Source: Trichomonas tenax (lineage: Eukaryota; Parabasalia; Trichomonadida; Trichomonadidae). From it: a stretch of DNA of 64,000 nucleotides. The position numbers were made by a program, and so were the translations under genes. The first letter of the stretch is position 1, and each line of letters opens with the position of its first letter. The notes below the pieces were generated by a model that was given only the letters and a program-made list of their open reading frames with translations, had not been told where the DNA came from and made no database searches. The stretch lies in assembly GCA_023091735.1 (NCBI GenBank), contig JALKBU010000182.1, forward strand, positions 1-64,000, given 5' to 3'. Of this stretch, positions 9,701-18,595 are shown piece by piece.

Positions 9701-11587
9701 TGCATAATCGATTTCTCTGACGATCAATGTTGCACCGGCGCATCCAGAAGCGACGAACTGCTGATCTGGTGAAAGGCTGATAGCTGTAACTGTCTTAGCA
9801 TGTCCTGTGAATGTATCATCAGGAGAGCTGCACTCGACATCATCAATGCCAACTAAATCGAGTTCACCGGTTGTAACTGGCATGCAATAGTACTTAACGC
9901 TCTTATCATCGCAGCCGCAGAAGAAGTACTGCTGCTCTTCTCTCAATGTTGGCTCGGCTGTGATCGTGCTGACTTTGTTGCTGACCTTAAGGAGAGCACG
10001 GTTCAAAGTCTCAATCTGCAATTTGTAGTTATCTGGAGCCTCATTTGGAACATCGATTCTGATGATTTCTCTGTGTCCTGTAGCAATCAAGAGCTGCTCT
10101 GGAGCGTTTCCACCGCTTGCTGGCTTGAGTGGTGGTGGAGCTGAGAGAGAAACAACGCTTGTGCGCAACTGAAGAAGGCCGATAAGCGGGAAGCAAGAGT
10201 TTGGATCTGTGCGTAAGATGACGACAGAACCTGTTGTCGAACCAGAAGCGATGTAGCTGTCTGTGATGACAATGGATGTGATTGGACCAGCGTGCAAGCG
10301 CTCTCTAAACAAGAGGATTGGATCATCAGGATCCGTTGAGTTGATGATTCTGAGGACACCGCTCTGTGAACCAACAGCAACGAGTGAGCCACCGCGTGAT
10401 GACGCGAGAGATGTGAACGACTCGTTTGTGAACATAAGCTTTTGCGTCTGTGCGAGGTATGGTGAGCATGTCCATGTTCTGAGTGTACCATCAGCGCCTG
10501 CTGTGATGATTTGGTGAGGAAGTGCGCAAACAGCTGTGATTGGACCTTGGTGAGTCTCACGTAAGCATGTCATCGCATTTCCGCTGTCGATTGTTTGATG
10601 TGTGTTTTCATCGAGTTCGACGCAAATTAATGAGTTGCGGTCAGTACCGAACATGAGGCGGTTGGAGTGTGGGAAGATCTTGAAGAAGAGAATTGGTGCG
10701 CCTGTTTCTAAGATGAATAAGTCGTTTGTGTGATGAAGATCCTCGTAATTGAGCCAATAGATGTTTCCGCATGTGCCTGATGTGATGATGTACTTGCTTG
10801 TGCAAAAAAGCGCAGAAGCGTACTGCTGGCCATCCTCGAGTGCCTCGAGCTTGAATGGTTCTCCTATGATCTTTCCTGTCTGTGGATTGACGATAATGAT
10901 CCTTCCATCGCGTGTACCAACAATGCACTCGTCTTTTGGTGACCACGTTAATGCAGTGACTGGAGAATCAATCTCAGCAATTACTTCAACAAACGCGTAT
11001 TGCTCCTTGCAGCCCTGCAGAGTGTAGAACCTGAGGTGTGGCTGCGGGTCATCTTGCAATTCTGGTGGCAATTCGGGCAGGACAAGATTATCATCACCGT
11101 AGACAGCCAATAAGCGGGGATGCATCGGGCAAACATTTAAGTTTTGGCCGATTGGAGCGCTAAACATCATGTTTGTAACTTCAACTTTGTTCTGCCAGTC
11201 GAATGCAGATAAACGGAAAGTTGGGAGGCCGCCAAGCGAATATAGCCATTGTCCGTCGTACGAAAAATCGAGGGACTTTACGCCCAGCGTTCCGTTGACT
11301 GAAACAGTGCCTGTTTCCTTTCCATTGACGTCGATAAGATGAATTAATGGGTTCTGTATTTGATCTGCGTATGCTAATGTTTGTAGTAGCGGTGTTCCGG
11401 CCATAGCCGAGAATCCTGTTAATTCGCCCGATAAAGAACTTAAGATTTCAATTGCTCGATCTTTAAATTGGCAAATTTGCAGGAAATTTCCGCATCTAAT
11501 AGTGAACATGTTATCTCCAATAAAGGATATTCCAAAAGAGGCATCGAAGCCCATTGACTCATCGTGAATAATCGAAATATCACTCAT
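6722..11587 (-). CDS. CFAP43: CFAP43-like cilia and flagella protein (WD repeats plus coiled coil)
   Basis: This 1621-residue protein has WD40-type beta-propeller repeats over about residues 1-690 and long coiled coils from about 740 to the end. Two segments match CFAP43 of animals and algae specifically: a block with ERNKRIRQLIRLLRLNPDDY preceded by FNAVFEDMMGRK, and RALREMMGGN followed by PEWMTTKKKEDMTEEEQYQV. Length is close to human CFAP43 (about 1665). With CFAP44 it forms the tether that links inner dynein arm I1 to the doublet microtubule and is needed for normal beating. The start ATG at 11587 is the first in frame. The stop is followed by A, giving a TAAA that may serve as poly(A) signal. 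Codons are much richer in GC than the flanks. CFAP44 is the main alternative but fits these blocks less well. Confidence 0.85.
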   Translation of the reverse strand: MSDISIIHDESMGFDASFGISFIGDNMFTIRCGNFLQICQFKDRAIEILSSLSGELTGFSAMAGTPLLQTLAYADQIQNPLIHLIDVNGKETGTVSVNGTLGVKSLDFSYDGQWLYSLGGLPTFRLSAFDWQNKVEVTNMMFSAPIGQNLNVCPMHPRLLAVYGDDNLVLPELPPELQDDPQPHLRFYTLQGCKEQYAFVEVIAEIDSPVTALTWSPKDECIVGTRDGRIIIVNPQTGKIIGEPFKLEALEDGQQYASALFCTSKYIITSGTCGNIYWLNYEDLHHTNDLFILETGAPILFFKIFPHSNRLMFGTDRNSLICVELDENTHQTIDSGNAMTCLRETHQGPITAVCALPHQIITAGADGTLRTWTCSPYLAQTQKLMFTNESFTSLASSRGGSLVAVGSQSGVLRIINSTDPDDPILLFRERLHAGPITSIVITDSYIASGSTTGSVVILRTDPNSCFPLIGLLQLRTSVVSLSAPPPLKPASGGNAPEQLLIATGHREIIRIDVPNEAPDNYKLQIETLNRALLKVSNKVSTITAEPTLREEQQYFFCGCDDKSVKYYCMPVTTGELDLVGIDDVECSSPDDTFTGHAKTVTAISLSPDQQFVASGCAGATLIVREIDYATAQLKRVMMTVTHHSPTSGAISGICFSPDGKKLFTVGYDGCINTYSIRVDPSSIPRDGFQVPREGTFKSSISRQFLIDHQISSLTEMWMGREYASTEDNGFHNDDGNGSEELPLAAQIKAEKEKQQAAAAQEYQKELTDQINAIKDEFMHLVEQNEKAPELEKLTKTDFTLDVASAEKLQQLAQYRKALILYRRTIKNQIRELNAEQITQRAFRPYEPKLTTIYSFKTPIHFDNFPLPILTAKEQRRLKVVTLLRRTEIAALRYKPAAGSSLIVSQMRDTALDGSRYLFSRSNSLVTLTQSEQSDNELIVKEDERLLYDPFQLMTGNRKVTQLTIVQHLIHEAMHRFNAVFEDMMGRKVNAVQSLQERNKRIRQLIRLLRLNPDDYQLFDPPNYPNEDPESFLKVRDEEVIVKKLAGQEVTENVKSDELEKDSFAQRALREMMGGNISVGNMEEAPQDDEPIAPEWMTTKKKEDMTEEEQYQVQEFEKKKKLFIEEREKRKKTLSAELVKLYKGTASTIEEFDHQMCAAYIQRIDTEEKVFYHELEVMHLLSTINSERELNAKLNAISDEIEDKKELIRQRTQAWKEISQEAVTAAKAAATADENLKSVQDQVDKDFKARDNQPQLIRWYKHSVAIKYRPKPTNKPNVFSQFIHPSVDFTTNTEEILNPANRPQNLPEQRWKNFLEYCEAKTRDSREQAERHEESNELKARENSYKEELTMLEAKTEELEGDRAETIDRLLNAMVDMHVPFTFRQGQVEIPNDTILLDYRDIVLINKRVVIAQNEKIIEAGKRKIDMLENIRRQHSEHKELRWKIAKCNVDLTNLQEEIQEYQLFRVTKLDQELIRSRLTKGQSGDDRNQKELKSLKAGLEGMVNQHKLKVEHAQANLKKLQKKLEKKKLENDKIENEILQMQLNLKERKRIYNIQMKSTEGAQDARKRRLKQVMLISKLKRAKQVQEAKIASLRDDVARLRKCVYTSFGDDDTEVMVGYKS

Positions 11588-12207
11588 TAGATGAATAACG
11601 TATCCTAATTCAATAATTTACGTTTGTAATATTGGTCCGCAAACATCGCTTTTATATTATTCCTTTCGACTCTCTTTGGAGTGTATATGGCAATGGCATT
11701 CGAAATTGCCAAAAAATTTAATGTTTTGGGAAAAAACTAATTTTATTATTTGAGATTTTTTGATTTTGATCAAACTTTTAAATGTTACATCTATTTTTAT
11801 GTATATTGAATATAATAAATTGCAATTTTAAAAATCTGATTTTATTTTTGTGTATTTTTCATTTTCAATCATAAATTTAGATTCTATATCCATTATTATA
11901 TTTAATAGATACAAAATTTTATGATTTTAAAAAAGATCATGAAAAGTGTTTGTTTTTCGATCAAAAGTTGTGTGAATAATCAAGGCATGGATTTTGGTAT
12001 CTAATTTATTGGTTATTTTGTGATATTCAAAAATAATTTTTTATTGTGAATATATCAATTAAAAAAATTATATATGAATAAGAACACATAGCATCCTGTT
12101 TCAGAGACGATGGCTGTTGATGTTAGCTTGGAAAAATAAAGTGTTATATAAAAAATAAGATAAATTCATACGTAACTTTTATAATGTACAATATAAACTA
12201 TGTAAAT
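11588..12207. other. intergenic spacer
   Basis: About 620 bp of AT-rich sequence between two reverse-strand genes. Nothing recognisable, and no copy of the TTTACATGWCAAA element. Confidence 0.5.
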
Positions 12208-13536
12208 TTATCCTTCGCCAACAAATGCCGCGATAGAGAAAGCAAATGCAGTCTGTTGATCGAAAGGAGCTGTATATCTAACTTTAAACATTTCCGTGGA
12301 TTGACGGAAACACATCAAAAGGCATTTGTTTGTCCCAGGAATTCTAAAAACGAAATTCTTGATGCTAGAATTGCATGTAGCGCCACCAAAACTAAGTGTA
12401 AGAGTGCCATTCTGTAATTGTCGTGGAATTTGAGATTCGATTATCTCAAAGTCTTTGTATGGGTCATCACCTGGGTCTTCCATATCACTGCGGTCATAAT
12501 AATCTCGCGCTAATCTAGATAAGTTCTGAGTTTTGTCTACCGGATGATGCAAAACGAAACCTTTCTTATAAACGATTCTAATTTGACGAACTCTTGGAGG
12601 AACATCTGGTTTCTTTATAAATGCAAATCCAAACAATTCTGCCATAGTTTCAACATCAGAACCTAGATAAAATGTAAATCTGTGCTTTCTCTGGTGTTCA
12701 CGTAAATAACCAATCATTTTTCCATCCATTGCGTTCTTTTTATATATGTAATATCCTTTGTAATTGCGTGCAGACGCATATTTTGTGAAAGATAGTGTTT
12801 TGTCTTGTTGAATGAGTGTGAAATTAGGACCTCCGAAGAAAGATTTCTTTCGAAGTACCTCGAATAACTGTGTTTCTGAAATATCGAGAGATTTGGTATT
12901 TGTAGACGGCTTTTCGGTAGATTTTTCAGGTGTCTCACTGGCAGTTGGATTAGAAGATACGACACACGATATATTCATCGCGTCCTCTGAATCCTCATTA
13001 GTGACAAAATTATCTTCATTGAAGGGTGGCGAGTCTTTGGTTCCTTGCGAAGAGTCGTTTGGTTCATATGTCCTATGTCTCGTGCGAGATTTTGCAGGCG
13101 ATACCGACTGTGGTTCTTGCACAATTTGTTCGTGTTGTATTAATTCAGATCTTTGTTTTCTCACTCTCTTTACTTTAACAGGAGTTTGTTTATTTTCAGC
13201 CACTGGTTCGGGTTTTGGTGCGGGTTCTGGGTGTGGATTCTTGTTAACTGCTGCCCAACTCGTTGTGTTCATTTTTGGTTCATCATCGCTCGAATAATCT
13301 ACAGAAGATTCATCATTCGAAGAGATATCTTGAAATTGTGCGTCATTCTTTGGAGTGAGGAGCGTAGGAATGTCATCAGAGATGTCAGAAGTATCGGAAG
13401 AATCAGGTGCAACAATTAACGGCTTTGTTGTTCGAGTTTGTCGAGTTCGCGTTGTCGCGGGTTTGGTTGGAGTGGAAGTACGTGTCTGACGTTTTCGAGT
13501 GCCGCCTCCTTTCTGAAATTGGACTGGCCCTAACAT
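12208..13536 (-). CDS. tubby-like protein
   Basis: The 442-residue protein has a disordered, basic and acidic N-terminal half (residues 1 to about 225, with RKRQTRTS and KVKRVRKQR stretches and serine/acid clusters) and a C-terminal tubby-type domain (about 235-442). The C-terminal signature is a KNFVFRIPGT strand, then MFKVRYTAPFDQQTAFAFSI ending in AAF, matching the family end where a hydrophobic central helix passes through a beta barrel. Earlier strands (YASARNYKGYYIYKK, FTFYLGSDVETMAELFGFAF) also fit. Tubby domains bind phosphoinositides and, through IFT-A, carry membrane proteins into cilia, so IFT121 in this window is a plausible partner. The frame is open one codon further to a TTG; the ATG at 13536 is used here. 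Confidence 0.75.
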   Translation of the reverse strand: MLGPVQFQKGGGTRKRQTRTSTPTKPATTRTRQTRTTKPLIVAPDSSDTSDISDDIPTLLTPKNDAQFQDISSNDESSVDYSSDDEPKMNTTSWAAVNKNPHPEPAPKPEPVAENKQTPVKVKRVRKQRSELIQHEQIVQEPQSVSPAKSRTRHRTYEPNDSSQGTKDSPPFNEDNFVTNEDSEDAMNISCVVSSNPTASETPEKSTEKPSTNTKSLDISETQLFEVLRKKSFFGGPNFTLIQQDKTLSFTKYASARNYKGYYIYKKNAMDGKMIGYLREHQRKHRFTFYLGSDVETMAELFGFAFIKKPDVPPRVRQIRIVYKKGFVLHHPVDKTQNLSRLARDYYDRSDMEDPGDDPYKDFEIIESQIPRQLQNGTLTLSFGGATCNSSIKNFVFRIPGTNKCLLMCFRQSTEMFKVRYTAPFDQQTAFAFSIAAFVGEG

Positions 13537-13845
13537 CAAAGATTGGCACTTTTATTTATTAAATTTATTTATTTATATAAATTTATCTATATATATAACT
13601 AAATTATCCGACATTACTTGCGAAATTACTCATAATTGGATATGGATAACAATGGTAAAGAAAATAACATGCATTAATCTAGGAATTTTCGAGAAAAAGT
13701 GATTTTAAATTTTTCAACTTAAATCAACTTTATCTCTTGATGAAGTGACTTTTACTTCTTAACTTAAACGTAATATGAACCTACCTTTTCGTTTTCTATC
13801 TAATTATTATAATTATTTCGCATTTACTTCGTTTTTTGTAATTTC

Positions 13846-14148
13846 CTATCATAACATTTCGACGAATTTTAGACATTTCTTATGCTCATCCATTCATCTT
13901 TGCATCTCCTTTAACAAAAGACTACGGCCGGAAGGTCAGAGCATGGTGTTGTCGGTGGCGACCTCATCTCCGCGCATTCAAAACGCAGCTCTCAATTCGA
14001 GGGGGTCGTCGAACTTTGAATACTCGAACCCGTCGCTGAAGAAAACCATGAAACTTTCTTGTAGTACATCAATGGTTAAACGTGAATTTGAAGTCAACAA
14101 GTCGAAATTACTTACTTTTTCCTCATATTTGGAGATATCTTTTTTATT
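13846..14148 (-). pseudogene. coding relic interrupted only by TGA codons
   Basis: The reverse strand reads as protein for about 100 codons from a stop at 14149-14151 to tandem TGA TAG at 13846-13851. It is interrupted by TGA at 13978-13980, 13936-13938 and 13894-13896; no TAA or TAG occurs before the end. It includes ISKYEEKVSNFDLL, then ESFMVFFSDGFEYSKFDDPL, then MRGDEVATDNTML. Codons such as GAC GGG TTC GAG and GCG are richer in GC than anything else in this desert. No family is recognised. The TGA codons could be decayed CGA or TGG codons, or mark origin from a genome that reads TGA as tryptophan. Confidence 0.4.
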
Positions 14149-15244
14149 TTAAAGTATTATCAAATATGTATAACGAAATCATAGTGCGCTCGAGCACTGC
14201 GTACATTTCCCCTCGCATTACAAATCATTTTGCGTGCTAATTATCGAAAAAAGCAGAATTCGATTTTTGCAAGGAAAACCGACTTGTCATCAACGACAAT
14301 CTATTTTCAATTTATACATATTGATATAATCCGTGTTGTAAGAGTAAAAGAGTATTGAAATGGCTGAATATGTGTGCATATCTGGCTCAATTTATCAGAA
14401 TTGACTGCATTATACGCCTGTGTTATATTGTAATTACCTTGGGTAACCTATTGTTGCAACATATAAGTATCTGCGTGCATTTTGAAAAAATATCGATATT
14501 TGAAAAACAGAAATTCGAAGTGTGATTAAGTGAAATATTATAATAGTTACGAAGTTGTGATGATCAGTATAAAAATATAATAGATTTAAAAATTTGACAA
14601 TGTAAAAATGTAAAGCTACAATAGTCAGAATAATTTTTGATTACATCGAACTATGAAAAGACTAATGCTCCTAATTGAGCAATCAATGCTTTTGCATCTT
14701 CTGTCCACTGATATTTCCAAGTTGTGGTGCTCTATTGATTTATTGATATGGAGAGAAAATCATTTTTTTTGCGCCCTCTAAAACAATTTATCTTAATTTT
14801 TATTTATTTTGATCAATTTCATATAAAAATATTAATTTCAATGAGGTTTAATTAATAAACAACTTTTAAAAATACTTATAAATGTGTTTTCCTTCATTAA
14901 TAATCTTGTTTGTCTATCAAATATTTATTTTTAAATCGATTACCATAAAAAATTTAATGTAAACTATCAATACAATCCACTGCTGAACATATGCTAATCA
15001 TAATCTTGATTTTGACGATTATTTAGTAATTTTTTCTTTATCCTTTTAATTTCTCTTCCACTCTTACCCATTTTCTCATTCGATTTCTAGCCCCTTCCTC
15101 TGTTTCTCTTTTCCTTTATTGTTTTTTAAAATATTATATAAAAGAATTGAAATTTAATTTTCAAAATTTTCTCTTTATGTGATAACAGGTAAAAGTAATA
15201 TGAATTAACATATGTATACATAGTTAAATAAAAGATATGAAATT

Positions 15245-15486
15245 CACAAGGTTGTTGACTTTGTACATTGCCTGAACAAGTTTGTTGAACCTGTAAAGGA
15301 TATCAATAAGTTTGTTGGTCCTGAAAAAGATATCAACAAAACTGTTTATCCTGTAAACGTTCTAAAAATGATTCGATGATTCTCCACAGGAACTTAACAA
15401 TTTTTTTGATTCTGTAAATGATCTCAATAAGTCTGTTGGCTTTGTTGAGGGTCTTGACAAGCTATGTAGAATCTGTAGAGAACGTC
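15245..15486 (+). repeat. eight degenerate 30-bp repeats encoding a decapeptide
   Basis: Units start at 15245, 15275, 15305, 15335, 15365, 15396, 15426 and 15456. The first units translate as HKVVDFVHCL, NKFVEPVKDI, NKFVGPEKDI and NKTVYPVNVL; after one extra base and a stop, the frame resumes with NNFFDSVNDL and NKSVGFVEGL. The exact codon-scale period and the conserved N-K-x-V pattern indicate a decayed repeat protein gene, not a random satellite. The parent protein is not recognised. Confidence 0.6.
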
Positions 15487-15653
15487 AGCGAATCTGATAA
15501 TTCTTTAGAGGAATTTCGATGCTGCATGAAGTATCTTTGCTATTGGGAAGGTCAGATGCACTCATCAGTGGAATAAATGATCATTAAGTTAGAGGTAGTC
15601 AATCTTTGTGGAAACTTCACTGCCGAAAACCCTTTTCATAGATGTACTCTGTA

Positions 15654-15682
15654 GGGTAGTACGGTCGAAAGCCGTACTACCC
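15654..15682. repeat. perfect 11-bp stem hairpin, GC-richer than surroundings
   Basis: GGGTAGTACGG and CCGTACTACCC flank a 7-base loop. The stem has 7 G:C pairs in a strongly AT-rich desert, so it stands out. No T-run or gene is adjacent. Confidence 0.55.
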
Positions 15683-18498
15683 GAGGAAATGAGAAATCTA
15701 AACGAACGAAAGTTTGAAACGTATTTTTAAGTGACACTTTTTGAAAAACTTTATTTTAAAAATATGAAAATTATAATTGCATATACATTTATAATCCAAA
15801 TCCGCAATCGAAAATTTTGAGTCAAAATATTGTGAAGTTTACATTAAAAATTTGGCGCCAATATATTGTTGTTTCTCGCCAAAGCGTTGCATGAGCATCA
15901 TCTCAATTATATGATATGAATGAGACATGCATATAAGTTAATCTTCCATGAGAATATGTGAGCCTTACTTATCTTAGCTGAGCAACATTTGAAGTTTTTC
16001 GAATTATGCTCTAATTGGATTTCATTTGGCAATGCTTACTTACTGCTATCGAAGGCATACCATTCTACGTCGAAATTGTCTTAGAAATATTATCGCCTAT
16101 ATCTGATGCTATTTGAGTCTTTACAGCTATATTTTTTGAGCTTTTTAATGATTTTTATGACTTCTATCAAGAGACGTTAAGTTTATGTTGCTATGCATCT
16201 ATTATTTCCATACGTCGACTATTTAATATTTTTTGATAAAGCGACTTTTATCTGCAAATAAGTAAGAAAATATCCATATCACACGGATCTTATATAAAAT
16301 TGACAGCATGTGCTGCATAATTTCCATTTATTATCAGCGAAGACATTGGAACATTTTGATTTTCGTTGTCACTTTTCGGTTAAAAGTGAAGAGATTTTGA
16401 TTTTCTAAAATGAGCTGATTTTATTATGATCTGCATTCATATATGATGATAATTATATACTTCGAATCTTAATGATTCTTAAAATAAGGTTCTGCCCCCA
16501 CTTCATTCAAGCACAAATGCATCGTGCATGTAATGATAGGAGGGTTTGTCAAATGCAATCCCCTCATAAAATGTTTAACATTAGATTTGCCCGCCAGAAT
16601 TTCCAATGTTTAAATTGAGAAAAAAAGGTGGGAAACTTTGAATAAACAATTTAATTTATGCTCATTGAAGATTTCATGTCATGCAACTCTAGCTGAACGG
16701 CTTACCACTCTAAGAGTCTGTTTAGAACCTCATTTTTTGATGACTCCGTTACTTCATTAAACAATTTGGTTCGACATTATTCTTTCATGGTTCAGCTTTG
16801 TGAGGCACTTTCTTGTCCATTTTCTCCGACAAATTGATGCATTGGGTGATGTTGACAAGAAGCATGTCATTTACAATGCGATTTGATCTTATTCATAATT
16901 ATCTAGGCTTTCTAAGCTTCATTACAGCATTTTATTGATTAACACATGAATATGTGATCAATGCAGCAACAATGTGCTTTATATTCATTCAAAAAATAAG
17001 GAAATGCACAACATTGCTTTATTTTAACCGAAACATCAATGTTTTGATCCAATTTATCCAGTTCAATACATGATTGGACAACTTGAATTGAAATATAGTT
17101 GTCTAGACAACATTTATCGGAAGCAGTGAAAACTCGATTTTTTTTTCTACCTTCCTGTAAGAATTTTAAAACGATGTTTAACATAGAAGCAAGTCTGGTG
17201 TACCCAGATTTGCCGTACATTTACCAATGATAGGAAAAAAGGGGCAGACACGACGATAGTGTCACTTTTCTGCGAACAAATATTTGCTTGCTGCCAAATC
17301 GCTGCTCCCTTCACAAGAACTCTGTTTTTTACAGCAGGATTTTAGACTGTAACATACCCGTGGCCTAGTGCCACCCTTAGTTGAACTCTGGAAGAGGCTA
17401 ATACACAAGGTTTACCAACAACAGATCAACTTAAGTACATTGTAAAGAAGAATCTTGGTATTTATAGGTCTATTCATAAATTACATTATGTTAAACATGT
17501 TGTCTGATTACAGATTCGAAGTTTCACATGAATATTAGGCAAATACTTGAAACTGATATTAAGTGCATATGTACATAACTCAAAATGAAAGAAGACTCTG
17601 TACCGACTTTTGAAGCAGATGCAAAAGAGGAAATTTATGAAGAAGATGTTGGCTAATTAGCTCTAAGTCACTACCAATAGTATCGTCATCAAAAGTGTGA
17701 ATCAACTCGGAAGAATCAAAACATTATTACAAAATTGATTCTCTAAGTGATATAACACCAGGCAAACACTATTTTGAAGAATAAATATGTTATGTATAAT
17801 ACTGGTAATCATTATATATCAAGTATATCGCATATTGGGAATGTTTTTATTATATGCATTTAATTGAGGTTTCAATATAATATATAAGCCATATTACTTG
17901 CCTACAGAAGATATCATGATCATGATTAAACGAATCCCCGAGCTTAAAATCTTATTTTCTTTTACTCTACCCAAAGGGCTTCTTGGACTTTTGATTCTGC
18001 AAAGAAAAAATTATGTTTTTCCTACTTGTTAAAATTTTGTCACGTAAATCAATAATAAGACTTAAAACGCTTTCATCAAAAGGCGTTAACACATGAATTG
18101 TGTCAGAATAACCATACATCTATTATAAATGATAAATGATATACCGGTACCTGTATATCAAATGTAAAATAGCTATTTATGGATTTTTGAGACTGTTTGT
18201 GTATATTTGAAATAGACATTGGCTCAAAATTAAAAACAATGTGTAAAGTCAAGGTGATGGATAAAATCGAATCGAATTGTAATGGTCTTGAGAACAACAA
18301 AGTTGAAGATAAGTTGGAAAAAAATTGATTATAATGGAACTATGCCAAAATCATTCATGATTTTCATTGGGATCAAGTTTTAAAATATATGCGCTTAGAG
18401 ATCGGTCTTGAAATTTCATTTTTAAGGGATCAAGTTTCGACGACTTCCATTAATTAATTGATGCCTTACAAGGGCTCAAAGGACATTTTTATTGAATT

Positions 18499-18570
18499 GC
18501 GTTACTAGTGTATCGGTTAGCATGAGGGTTTCCCAAACCTTTGAGCCGGGTTCGATTCCCGGGTAACGCA
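18499..18570 (+). tRNA. tRNA-Gly (anticodon CCC)
   Basis: A 72-base cloverleaf is complete: acceptor GCGTTAC pairs with GTAACGC, the D arm is GTGT...GCAT, the anticodon stem AGGGT/ACCTT carries the loop TTCCCAA, the variable region has four bases, and the T stem CCGGG/CCCGG encloses TTCGATT. The discriminator is A. The loop gives anticodon CCC, reading GGG glycine codons. The B box GGTTCGATTCC is canonical and a run of seven T follows at once, a normal RNA polymerase III stop. The 3' CCA is not encoded. The next protein gene starts only 25 bp downstream. Confidence 0.97.
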
Positions 18571-18577
18571 TTTTTTT
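18571..18577 (+). terminator. RNA polymerase III T-run
   Basis: Seven T directly after the tRNA discriminator base. The same T-rich stretch leads into the initiator of the next gene. Confidence 0.75.
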
Positions 18578-18584
18578 ATTTTTT

Positions 18585-18595
18585 TCATATTTTTT
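18585..18595 (+). promoter_or_regulatory. initiator-like TCATATTTTTT before the membrane protein
   Basis: TCAT directly before the ATG at 18596 fits the trichomonad initiator (TCA, pyrimidine, A/T). It would place the start site inside the 25-bp gap after the tRNA. Confidence 0.45.

Larger units (their letters stand above)
14152..18498. other. gene desert with repeat relic and hairpin
   Basis: No intact gene in about 4.3 kb. It contains a 30-bp repeat array (15245-15486), a strong hairpin (15654-15682), scattered AAAAGTGAC and GTCACTTTT strings that also occur near the ends of the transposons at 20937 and 27325, and a 24-codon acidic micro-ORF at about 17584-17656 (MKEDSVPTFEADAKEEIYEE) that may be a fragment of a lost gene. 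A reverse-strand frame at 16939-17220 is open for 93 codons but resembles nothing I know. Confidence 0.45.

Noticed and set aside
12184..12417. Forward ORF over the end of the tubby-like gene
   Set aside because: Antisense to a conserved C-terminal tubby region.
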